Shown: piece after piece, positions 31,572 to 38,055 of the stretch
Position numbering within the stretch: the stretch's first letter is position 1
Layout of the letters: every line of letters starts with the position of its first letter
From: Planctomycetota bacterium
Lineage (GTDB): Bacteria; Planctomycetota; OFTM77
Length of the DNA stretch: 43,202 bases
NCBI GenBank assembly: GCA_029260795.1
Contig: JAJDCO010000104.1
Span: forward strand, 1 to 43,202
Direction: 5' to 3'
Made by a program: the position numbers and the translations under genes
The notes under the pieces: model-generated
What the model was told of the DNA's origin: nothing
Databases searched by the model: none
Seen by the model: only the letters and a program-made list of their open reading frames with translations

Positions 31572-32210
31572 ATGACTCCCACCAAACGTTCGAACGACTC
31601 GGCGGCGGCCCGTGAGTACATGGTCCGCCACCAGATCGAAGCCCGCGGCATCCACGATCCTCGAGTCCTGACCGCTCTTCGCCGTGTGCCTCGTCATGCG
31701 TTCGTTCCGTCCGAGCTCCAGAGCGAAGCGTACGCGGACCATCCTCTGCCCATCGGGCAAGGTCAGACGATCTCCCAGCCCTACATCGTCGCCCTGATGT
31801 TGAAGCTGCTCGAGCTCGAGGGCGGTGAGCGGGTGCTGGACATCGGTACGGGGTGCGGATACCAGGCGGCCGTACTGGCGGAGATCGGTGCTGACGTGAT
31901 CAGCCTCGAGATCGTGCCCGAGCTCGCCGCCTCGGCGCGCGAGCGCCTGCGCCTCCTCGGATACGATTCGATTCAGGTGATCGAGGCAGACGGTCAGCTC
32001 GGCTGGCCGGAGGCGGCACCCTACGCCGGAATCGTCGTGGCGGCAGCGCCCGCGACCGTGCCGTCCGCCCTCACCGATCAGCTCGCCATGGCCGGTCGCC
32101 TGGTGATCCCCGTCGGGCAACGTGAACAAAGCCTGCTCCAAATCGTGCGCACGCCTTCGGGGCTCGTCGAGCGAGTCATCGCGCCCGTGGCGTTCGTGCC
32201 GCTCGTCTGA
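31572..32210 (+). CDS. pcm: Protein-L-isoaspartate O-methyltransferase
   Basis: PCMT methylates abnormal isoaspartyl residues with S-adenosylmethionine so that damaged proteins can be repaired. The 212-residue product has the family blocks VRHQIEARGIHDPRVLTALR, PRHAFVPSELQSEAYAD and GQGQTISQPYIVALMLKLL. Motif I for SAM binding is VLDIGTGCGYQAAVLAEIG, and the closing motif is RLVIPVGQREQSLLQI. The length is standard. No strong ribosome site precedes ATG 31572, but no other start fits. It is probably expressed with the small upstream gene. Confidence 0.95.
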   Translation: MTPTKRSNDSAAAREYMVRHQIEARGIHDPRVLTALRRVPRHAFVPSELQSEAYADHPLPIGQGQTISQPYIVALMLKLLELEGGERVLDIGTGCGYQAAVLAEIGADVISLEIVPELAASARERLRLLGYDSIQVIEADGQLGWPEAAPYAGIVVAAAPATVPSALTDQLAMAGRLVIPVGQREQSLLQIVRTPSGLVERVIAPVAFVPLV

Positions 32211-32222
32211 GTCGGGCGGCGC

Positions 32223-32241
32223 CTGGACCTGGCCGGTCCAG
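32223..32241 (+). terminator. Hairpin just after pcm
   Basis: CTGGACC and GGTCCAG form a perfect 7-bp stem around TGGCC, 13 bases after the pcm stop. There is no T tract, so it may be a weak or factor-dependent terminator. Confidence 0.35.
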
Positions 32242-32355
32242 CCAGCCAAGATCGAATCTCTCGAACGCAACGGGAGCCGGTACGATCCGACACGGACCGG
32301 CCCAAAGAACGGGCCTGAGCCTGTTCGAAGCATTCCTCGAAGCACGGAGAACGAG

Positions 32356-32777
32356 ATGCGACTCGTGGCGGCGGCCTTGTGGATCGGGACATTGCCTTTT
32401 GAACGATCGTCTCAAGGTCCCCGCGGAACGCGGCATCGAGGAGCGGCGGAGCCAGAAGGATCACCTCATCGCGGCTGGGAGTGGCAGCACAACTCCAGTC
32501 GACTCGGTCGGAGTGCGGGCGGAATCGACTTCGAGCTCTCGCCACAGGATTTAGATCCGAGGACCCTGCAGCTCACTCCGGACGGATGGATCCACATGGT
32601 TTCTCTGCCGGGGACTTCACCCCACACGCTCTCGGCGGGAGAGTGTCCCAGGCAATCCGAGAGCTCGGTGATCCTCTTCAGGTCCTCCAAAGCTTGAAAG
32701 CAGACCCGAGCCTCAGTCCTCGCGAACGCGAAATCGGCGCCCAGCTCGTGGTCCAGGAGTCCGTGTCACGGCGCTGA
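32356..32777 (+). other. Region with possible frame-disrupted or small genes
   Basis: Between pcm (stop 32210) and the small gene at 32903 no single convincing frame covers the sequence. All three plus frames have coding-like stretches in turn. A frame from TTG at about 32399 reads LNDRLKVPAERGIEERRSQK and stops at a TAG near 32555. A frame from ATG 32356 begins like a signal peptide (MRLVAAALWIGTLPF). A third, ending at 32777, is listed separately. One broken gene would explain the succession, but chance in GC-rich DNA is equally possible. Confidence 0.3.
32586..32777 (+). CDS. Possible 63-residue protein
   Basis: From ATG 32586 a short frame reads MDPHGFSAGDFTPHALGG and then a helical, evenly charged segment (VSQAIRELGDPLQVLQSLK; LSPREREIGAQLVVQES). 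The composition looks protein-like and third-position GC is moderately high. There is no clear ribosome site and no recognised family. It could be the intact end of a longer, disrupted gene. Confidence 0.3.
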   Translation: MDPHGFSAGDFTPHALGGRVSQAIRELGDPLQVLQSLKADPSLSPREREIGAQLVVQESVSRR

Positions 32778-32902
32778 AGCAAGAGCCGACGTCGTGACCG
32801 CGCTCTCGGTGGCGTCAGTTGCTTTTTCGAGGGGAAGGGTTATCGTTGGCGGGCCGCTGGCCACTGGGCCGGCTCGATTCTCTCTGAGGCCCCGGCGAGC
32901 CC

Positions 32903-33151
32903 ATGCCCAAGCATTGCTTCCTCGACAACAAGCGCGACTGCACGGAGACTTGCCGCGCGGCATTCCGTGTGGACGCCGATCCCGAGGTTCATTGTGAGCT
33001 CTTGAGCCTGTCGGCGGCGGCGACGGACTTCTTCGACATGGCACGGCTCTGGATCGAGGCCTTTCAAGGCATCCGACCGAACGGGCATGGTGCGCATCGC
33101 CAAGCGCCGGAGCAGGAGCCCCCTGAGTTCGAGCCCAAGACCGAGGAATGA
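32903..33151 (+). CDS. Small Cys-containing protein upstream of a glycosyltransferase gene
   Basis: This is an 82-residue product from ATG 32903. The N-terminus has a compact Cys cluster (CFLDNKRDCTETCRAAF) with a fourth Cys at residue 31, possibly a small metal or disulfide knot. The middle is helical (LLSLSAAATDFFDMARLWIE) and the tail is Glu/Pro-rich. Its stop is four bases before the glycosyltransferase GTG, and a GAGGAA ribosome site for that gene lies within its last codons, so the two are probably co-expressed. The family is not recognised. Confidence 0.6.
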   Translation: MPKHCFLDNKRDCTETCRAAFRVDADPEVHCELLSLSAAATDFFDMARLWIEAFQGIRPNGHGAHRQAPEQEPPEFEPKTEE

Positions 33152-33155
33152 GCCC

Positions 33156-34088
33156 GTGGATGTTCTCGTCTGGCGCGGCGGCGCGCTCGGCGACTTCCTG
33201 CTGACCCTCCCCGCTCAAGCCAGCCTCGACTCGCTCGGTCCGGACACTCGGCGAACCGTTCTCGAGCGCGAAGCCTTTCACGACCTCGCCTGTGTCGCAG
33301 CCGGTGCGAGGGAGGCTCGGGACCCGAGTCGTGGCGGATTCCACGAGCTCTTCTCGCCCACGGGTCCCCTGCGCTCCGATCTCCGAACGTGGCTCGAACG
33401 CTTCGACGCGGTGATCGGATGGGTCTCGGGGCCGACCGACGTTCTCACCGCTCGTCTCGAAGCAGCGGGTATCGAGCACGTCGTCTTAAGAGCGCCCTTC
33501 CCGGTCGGCGACGAGCTCGAGCATGTGGCCGACTGGCATGTCCGAACGGTCTGCGATTCATTCCCCGGTGCTCGGGCCGTCGGTCCGCGGAAGCTCTTCC
33601 CCAACGCACCTTGCCCCCCTCGAGAGCCGCGATTGGCTATCCACCCCGGAGCGGGCTCATCGAGCAAGCGATGGCCAGCCGAACGATTTGCGGCGCTGGC
33701 GCGGAGGCTCTGCTCCGAGCAAGGTCTCACGCTCGAGCTGATCACCGGGGAAGCCGACGCGGAAGCACGTGAGGAGCTCTTGACCGCCTTGGCGCCCGCG
33801 AAACCCGTGCGCGAGTGGCGAGAGCTCAACCTGCTCGAGCTCGCACGCGAGCTTCGAAAAGTCAGCCTCTTCATTGGCAACGACAGCGGCCCCACCCACC
33901 TCGCGGCAGCCGTCGGCTGCCCGACCTTGGCGCTCTATGGCCCGACCGACCCCGCTCTCTGGGGAGCTCGAGGACCCGGGCCGGTCCGGCACCTCGTCAG
34001 CCCGACCGGCTCGCTGAACGACCTCGAGCTCGAAACCTGTGCGGCGGGAGCCTTACAACTGCTGAAGCTCGCTCGAACCTCAACTTGA
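33156..34088 (+). CDS. Glycosyltransferase family 9 (heptosyltransferase-like)
   Basis: This family transfers ADP-heptose or a related sugar onto lipopolysaccharide core at the inner membrane. The product has 310 residues from GTG 33156 (GAGGAA at seven bases). It starts VDVLVWRGGALGDFLLTLPA, the GT9 N-terminal signature. The donor-site half contains LAIHPGAGSSSKRWPAERFA and FIGNDSGPTHLAAAVGCPTL, both diagnostic, and GPTDPALWG. A longer frame from 33087 overlaps the upstream small gene and lacks a ribosome site. The acceptor is unknown and no other LPS gene is adjacent. Confidence 0.92.
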   Translation: MDVLVWRGGALGDFLLTLPAQASLDSLGPDTRRTVLEREAFHDLACVAAGAREARDPSRGGFHELFSPTGPLRSDLRTWLERFDAVIGWVSGPTDVLTARLEAAGIEHVVLRAPFPVGDELEHVADWHVRTVCDSFPGARAVGPRKLFPNAPCPPREPRLAIHPGAGSSSKRWPAERFAALARRLCSEQGLTLELITGEADAEAREELLTALAPAKPVREWRELNLLELARELRKVSLFIGNDSGPTHLAAAVGCPTLALYGPTDPALWGARGPGPVRHLVSPTGSLNDLELETCAAGALQLLKLARTST

Positions 34089-34115
34089 ATCGACTCCCGA
34101 GGAGGGGAGCAAACG

Positions 34116-34724
34116 ATGAGTCTCATGATTTGGCTGTTTCCGATCGTCGGTGCCGCGATCGGATGGTTCACGAACTTCCTGGCGGTCCGAATGATCTTCC
34201 GGCCCCGCGAGCCCCACTCGATCTTGGGAGTGCGCTTCCACGGACTGCTGCCTCGACGCCGACACGAGTTCGCGGAGAGCATTGCCGAGACGGTCGAGCG
34301 TGAGCTGATCTCTCATGAAGACGTGCGGCGTGTGCTGTCGCAGCCCGAGACACATGCTCACATACTGGAAGCCATCAATGCTCGCCTCGATCAAGCCATC
34401 AAGAACCGCTTGAGCGACCTGCCACCCATGGTGTCGATGTTCGTCAACGACGACCTGATCGCGAAGATCCGGAGCGGCCTGACCAAGGAGCTCGACGACC
34501 TGATTCCCGAGGTCATGGACGGAGTGCTCGACAAGGTCGAGCATCAGCTCGACTTCAAGAAGATGGTCTACGATCGGATCGACGCGTTCCCGATGGAGCA
34601 GCTCGAAGGCATCGTGCTCCGAATCGCTCGCAAGGAGCTGCGCTCGATCGAGATCCTCGGCGGCGTCCTCGGCTTCTTGATCGGCTTGGCCCAAGTCGGA
34701 CTCGTCTTCCTGACGAGACCGTGA
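34116..34724 (+). CDS. DUF445 family membrane protein
   Basis: The 202-residue product belongs to the YheB/DUF445 family, whose biochemical role is unknown. Both ends are membrane helices: IWLFPIVGAAIGWFTNFLAV, followed by the conserved RMIFRPREPHSILGVRFHGL, and at the C-terminus IEILGGVLGFLIGLAQVGLV. The middle is a long amphipathic helical region (VERELISHEDVRRVL; DLIPEVMDGVLDKVEH). ATG 34116 has a very strong GAGGAGGGGAG ribosome site. It is shorter than full-length DUF445 proteins of about 400 residues but has both terminal helices, like the short YheB class. It ends 16 bases before a convergent antiporter gene. Confidence 0.88.
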   Translation: MSLMIWLFPIVGAAIGWFTNFLAVRMIFRPREPHSILGVRFHGLLPRRRHEFAESIAETVERELISHEDVRRVLSQPETHAHILEAINARLDQAIKNRLSDLPPMVSMFVNDDLIAKIRSGLTKELDDLIPEVMDGVLDKVEHQLDFKKMVYDRIDAFPMEQLEGIVLRIARKELRSIEILGGVLGFLIGLAQVGLVFLTRP

Positions 34725-34740
34725 CGCGGGCGGTAAACGC

Positions 34741-35715
34741 TCAGACCACGAAGCGCCAGATCACGTAGCCGACCCAAGCCACCAGCATGATCACGCCCTC
34801 CCGACGGAGGAGCCGACGACGGTCCGTCCAGGCCATCACAAGCAGCGCCACCGAGAACACCAGGTTGGCGATCATGTCCTGGAGGCCGCCTTCCGGCACC
34901 GTGACCGGGAAGATCGTCGCGGTGGTCCCGAGGATGAAGAAGATGTTGAAGAGGTTCGATCCGACGACGTTGCCCACGGCCAGATCGATCTCTCCCCGCC
35001 AAGCCGCCAGCAACGAGGTCGCGAGCTCGGGCAAGCTCGTGCCGACCGCAACGACTGTCAGGCCGATGACGCCGTCCGACAATCCGGCCGAGCGGGCGAG
35101 GTCGGAGGCACCCGTGATCGTGAGCTGACCACCGCCGACGAGGCCGGCCAGCCCGACCACGCAGAAGAGGATCTGAATGACGACGGATCGCGCCGCGGTG
35201 GGTGGCACCGCCTCGATCGCTTGCCCGACGAGTGGGTCGCTGGGTCTCTTGCGCACCACGTCTCCGACGACCGTGTAGAGAAAGATCGAGAAGAAGAGGA
35301 GCAGGCACAGACCGTCGATGCGATCGATCGTAGCGACGGCCCCCCGCAGCTCGACGTCGAGCGACAAGATCAACACGACCACGCCGGCGAGGAGCATGAG
35401 GGGCAGCTCGCGCCTGACGATCCGGCTCTCGACGTCGAGGCGGAAGATGAGAGCCGTGAGGCCGAGGATCAAGCCGATGTTGCTGAGATTCGAGCCAATG
35501 ACGTTTCCGAAGGCGATGTCGGTGCGCTGATCGAGGCCAGCCGAGAGGTTCACCGCCAGCTCCGGTGCGCTGGTCCCGAAGGCGACGACCGTGAGCCCGA
35601 TCACGAGCGGTGGCACTCCGAACGAGCGCGCGAGGCCGGATGCTCCGCGGACGAGGAAGTCTCCGCCGACGAGCAGCAAGGCGATGCCACCGACCAGGAT
35701 CAGAAGGATGAGCAT
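34741..35715 (-). CDS. Calcium/sodium antiporter (CaCA family, YrbG type)
   Basis: This is a 324-residue membrane protein with about ten helices in two inverted halves. Both alpha repeats with ion-coordinating residues are intact: GLTVVAFGTSAPELAVNL with GNVIGSNLSNIGL, and GLTVVAVGTSLPELATSL with GNVVGSNLFNIFF. The glutamates in APEL and LPEL are the cation ligands. The protein exchanges Na+ or H+ for Ca2+ or a similar cation across the inner membrane. It is convergent with DUF445 and follows the zinc protease gene on the same strand after 96 bases. Confidence 0.95.
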   Translation of the reverse strand: MLILLILVGGIALLLVGGDFLVRGASGLARSFGVPPLVIGLTVVAFGTSAPELAVNLSAGLDQRTDIAFGNVIGSNLSNIGLILGLTALIFRLDVESRIVRRELPLMLLAGVVVLILSLDVELRGAVATIDRIDGLCLLLFFSIFLYTVVGDVVRKRPSDPLVGQAIEAVPPTAARSVVIQILFCVVGLAGLVGGGQLTITGASDLARSAGLSDGVIGLTVVAVGTSLPELATSLLAAWRGEIDLAVGNVVGSNLFNIFFILGTTATIFPVTVPEGGLQDMIANLVFSVALLVMAWTDRRRLLRREGVIMLVAWVGYVIWRFVV

Positions 35716-35811
35716 TTCGAGCTCCCCCCAGGCCTCGAAGTCTCCGCCTTTAGCGCGATCACCGGTGATCGCGTTCCGGTGATCAACGGCGCACGCGACA
35801 AGAGCGGGGTG

Positions 35812-36396
35812 TCACTGCGGACTGCGGCTCGACCTCTTCTTGCGTCGCTTGCGAGCCACCGGATCGACCGATCGATAGGATCGTCCCGGATCCACCAGGA
35901 AGCGACCGCGCACGGCTTCGCGTCCGAGCAGCATTCGAAAGCCCATCGCATCTCGACGCGTGAGTGTCAGGTCGATCGGGTACTGGATTCCGTGCACGTG
36001 CACTTTGGTTCGGATCACGGGCCGCAGCTCTCGCTTCCCGCCCGAGTTCCGAATCCAGCGTCGATCATGGAGCGGAATCTCGGCCTCACAGGTCGTCTTC
36101 GAGTCTCGTTGCATCGGATGCAAGGTGAACCGGACCATCTCGATCCCGTCGACCAACACGATCTCGACGTCGAAGGCATGGAGCGCGGAGGAACGAGCAC
36201 CCGTGTCGATCTTGGCCTTGACGGCAGCGACCCCGAGCTCGGGCAAGGCCACCCACTCACGCCATCCGATGACCTGCGCTTCCGGCTTCTTCTTCTTTTT
36301 CTTCTTCTTCTTGAGAGGCTCGCTCGAAGCCATCTTCCGAGGAGCCGGACTCGCGCCTTCTTCTTCCGACATCGCTCGCGGATCCAACGGCCTCAT
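35812..36396 (-). CDS. RimK/LysX-associated putative zinc protease (PF05618 type)
   Basis: The 194-residue product contains the retropepsin-like domain annotated as ATP-dependent zinc protease: IGWREWVALPELGVAAVKAK, IDTGARSSALHAFDVE (the D-T-G active-site-like motif), ELRPVIRTKVHVHGIQYPI and LTRRDAMGFRMLLGREAV. Proteins of this family often accompany RimK-like ligases, but no ligase gene is next to it. The N-terminus holds a run of ten lysines at about residues 29-38 and the C-terminus is Arg/Lys-rich (RKRRKKRSSRSPQ), so both ends could bind nucleic acid. ATG 36396 overlaps the carbonic anhydrase stop (ATGA); ATG 36372 is the alternative. Confidence 0.87.
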   Translation of the reverse strand: MRPLDPRAMSEEEGASPAPRKMASSEPLKKKKKKKKKPEAQVIGWREWVALPELGVAAVKAKIDTGARSSALHAFDVEIVLVDGIEMVRFTLHPMQRDSKTTCEAEIPLHDRRWIRNSGGKRELRPVIRTKVHVHGIQYPIDLTLTRRDAMGFRMLLGREAVRGRFLVDPGRSYRSVDPVARKRRKKRSSRSPQ

Positions 36397-36911
36397 CGCG
36401 GATCACTCAACGATCGATACTCGCCAGCGACCCAACGGCGCGCCTTGTCGGCATAACGATGCGCTTGCTCGATGAAGCGAGCCCGTTCTTCGGCTGTCGT
36501 TTCCCTCACGATGCGCCCGGGGGCACCGAGAACGACCGCTCCGTCCGGGATACTCGTGCCAGGCGTCAGGAGTGCCCGGGCTCCGATCAAGCAGCCCGAG
36601 CCGATCGTCACGTCGGGAAGGATGACCGACCCGATTCCGATCAGGCTCCCGCGTCCGATTCGTCGTCCATGCACCATCGCGAGGTGTCCGATCGTCACAT
36701 CCGACTCGATCAGCATGTCCGCATCGATATCCGGGTGCACGACCGCATTATCTTGCACATTCACACGCTCCTCGATCACGAGCTGCGCATCGTCACCCCG
36801 CAGTACAGCACCGAACCAGATGCTGCATCCGGCACCGATCCGGATGTCACCGGCGACGACCGCGCCGGGCGCGCAAAACCAGCCGTCGATCTCTTGGAGG
36901 CGACTCGTCAT
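36393..36911 (-). CDS. Gamma-class carbonic anhydrase / YrdA-like hexapeptide protein
   Basis: The 172-residue left-handed beta-helix protein belongs to the gamma carbonic anhydrase family. It shows hexapeptide repeats (VVAGDIRIGAGCSIWFGAVL; GSLIGIGSVILPDVTIGSGC) and the three zinc histidines in the expected places: VVHPDI, then IGHLAMVHG. Many YrdA-type members have weak or no measured CO2 hydration activity, so enzymatic function is probable but not certain. ATG 36911 has no ribosome site. Instead an extended -10 box ends seven bases before it, so the transcript may be leaderless. The stop overlaps the zinc protease start. Confidence 0.9.
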   Translation of the reverse strand: MTSRLQEIDGWFCAPGAVVAGDIRIGAGCSIWFGAVLRGDDAQLVIEERVNVQDNAVVHPDIDADMLIESDVTIGHLAMVHGRRIGRGSLIGIGSVILPDVTIGSGCLIGARALLTPGTSIPDGAVVLGAPGRIVRETTAEERARFIEQAHRYADKARRWVAGEYRSLSDPR

Positions 36912-36918
36912 GCGCGAG

Positions 36919-36927
36919 AGTATATCA
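36919..36927 (-). promoter_or_regulatory. Extended -10 promoter placing transcription start at the ATG
   Basis: Read on the minus strand the bases are TGATATACT: a TGn extension plus TATACT. The -10 ends seven bases before ATG 36911, so transcription would start at or next to the A of the start codon. No -35 is visible, which is usual for extended -10 promoters. Confidence 0.55.
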
Positions 36928-37111
36928 GCCGTTCGAGGCCCCACCACTCGGCACTCAGTTTCCTCCGGCGGTGCCCGGCGATCCCAATCCGAAGAGGTCG
37001 CTCCTCTTGATCGCGGCCCGGCATCGACGGTCGGGCCGCCGGAGACCTGCAAGGTCGACGCGGCCCAGCAAATCTACGCAGCCTGTATATAACTCATTGT
37101 TATAAAACGAT

Positions 37112-37140
37112 TTGACGCTCAAGTTCCTTCGGGGTACCCT
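37112..37140 (+). promoter_or_regulatory. Predicted promoter of the small secreted protein gene
   Basis: TTGACG (37112-37117), 17 bases, then TACCCT (37135-37140), which keeps the key first, second and last -10 positions. The 30 bases before it are AT-rich (TGTATATAACTCATTGTTAT) in a GC-rich chromosome and could act as an UP element for alpha-CTD. The ATG is at 37221. The rest of the divergent gap 36912-37220 shows nothing else. Confidence 0.5.
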
Positions 37141-37220
37141 CTCTCCGTCTTGTTCGAATCCTCACAACGTCACCTGCTGCCACCGCTGGGTCGACGTTTC
37201 GAATACCGGAGGTTACCGCC

Positions 37221-37679
37221 ATGTCCTGCCTGAAGAATATCGCTTGCTTTGCCCTCGCCCTTGCGCTCTTGGGCGGGATGGCGCTCGGCTTTGATGGATC
37301 GCCGACGCTCTCGATCGTGTCCGATGGAATCAACCCGAGCCAAGTCCGCGCAGGTGACAAGATCACCTTGACCGCCACCGGCGAGCCCCTCGACTACTGG
37401 TGGCTCGCCATTTCGCCTGTCTCGGGGACGACCAACTTCAATCTCCCGCTGGTGAACCCCTTCTCCTTGGGACTCGGCAGCCCGATCGTCTTGAACTTCT
37501 TGCCGTCGCCCTCGACCGGCTCGCTCGTCTTGGTCCAGCGCATGAACTTCGTGCCGCCCGGACTGCAAGGCGTCACGCTCTACAACCAGCTGATCGTCGG
37601 TCGCTTCGTCGCCCCCGAAGACACCGTTCTCACCGCCTTCGTCAGCAACGTCGCCTCGATCGAGTTCCCGGTCGATTGA
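37221..37679 (+). CDS. Small secreted protein, family not recognised
   Basis: The 152-residue product starts at ATG 37221 with CGGAGG eight bases upstream. Residues 1-23 are a clear signal peptide (LKNIACFALALALLGGMALG). The mature part is a predicted beta-sandwich with alternating hydrophobic residues (DKITLTATGEPLDYWWLAIS; TLYNQLIVGRFVAPEDTVLT; FVSNVASIEFPVD). It has no cysteines, so no disulfides in the mature chain. It is a single-gene unit with its own promoter and a strong terminator, often a sign of an abundant product. The function is unknown. Confidence 0.83.
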   Translation: MSCLKNIACFALALALLGGMALGFDGSPTLSIVSDGINPSQVRAGDKITLTATGEPLDYWWLAISPVSGTTNFNLPLVNPFSLGLGSPIVLNFLPSPSTGSLVLVQRMNFVPPGLQGVTLYNQLIVGRFVAPEDTVLTAFVSNVASIEFPVD

Positions 37680-37714
37680 GCTGATCTCCGCCTTCTCGAT
37701 GGATCCGACAACGC

Positions 37715-37750
37715 AAGCGCCCGGTCCTTTGGATCGGGCGCTTTTCGTTT
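37715..37750 (+). terminator. Strong rho-independent terminator
   Basis: The stem AAGCGCCCG / CGGGCGCTT extends inward by TCC/GGA around a TTT loop and runs into TTTTCGTTT. It begins 36 bases after the stop of the small secreted protein gene. Confidence 0.85.
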
Positions 37751-37819
37751 GCGCAGAGATCGGTAGAATCCTCGTCTGAGAGTGGGAGTGCAAACGAGAG
37801 GGTCTGTCCAACATGTTGA

Positions 37820-37880
37820 CAGCCGGGATCGGTACGCTGGGGGCCAGACGTTGGCTCTTCACACGCTCCATCTCGGATCA
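37820..37880 (+). repeat. Intergenic element, copy 1 (shared with 42955-43012)
   Basis: The segment shares CAGCCGGGATCG, then AGACGTTGGCTCT, then CTC-ATCTCG at the same spacing with the element at 42955-43012. It lies about 175 bases before the GH31 gene. The gap 37751-38055 otherwise shows no convincing gene; a short frame from 37813 spans this element and is rejected. Confidence 0.55.
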
Positions 37881-38055
37881 TGAGGCGGAGACCGGACGAG
37901 ACGTCCCCCGGGGAGCTCACGAATCACGAGACGGAACATGTCGGCTGAAGCCGAGGGTCCGAAGTGATCTTCGTGAAGTTCTCTGGACCGATCGTTCGGA
38001 AGCTCTCGTTGGCGCCGTCGGAATGGAGAGACCCGAGAAGCGGTAGGAGCAGTTG

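Noticed and set aside
35221..36456. Plus-strand frame opposite the antiporter and zinc protease
   Set aside because: Both minus-strand genes have clear family motifs; this is a shadow.
37813..38046. 77-residue frame before GH31
   Set aside because: It spans the intergenic element and has no ribosome site or protein-like pattern.
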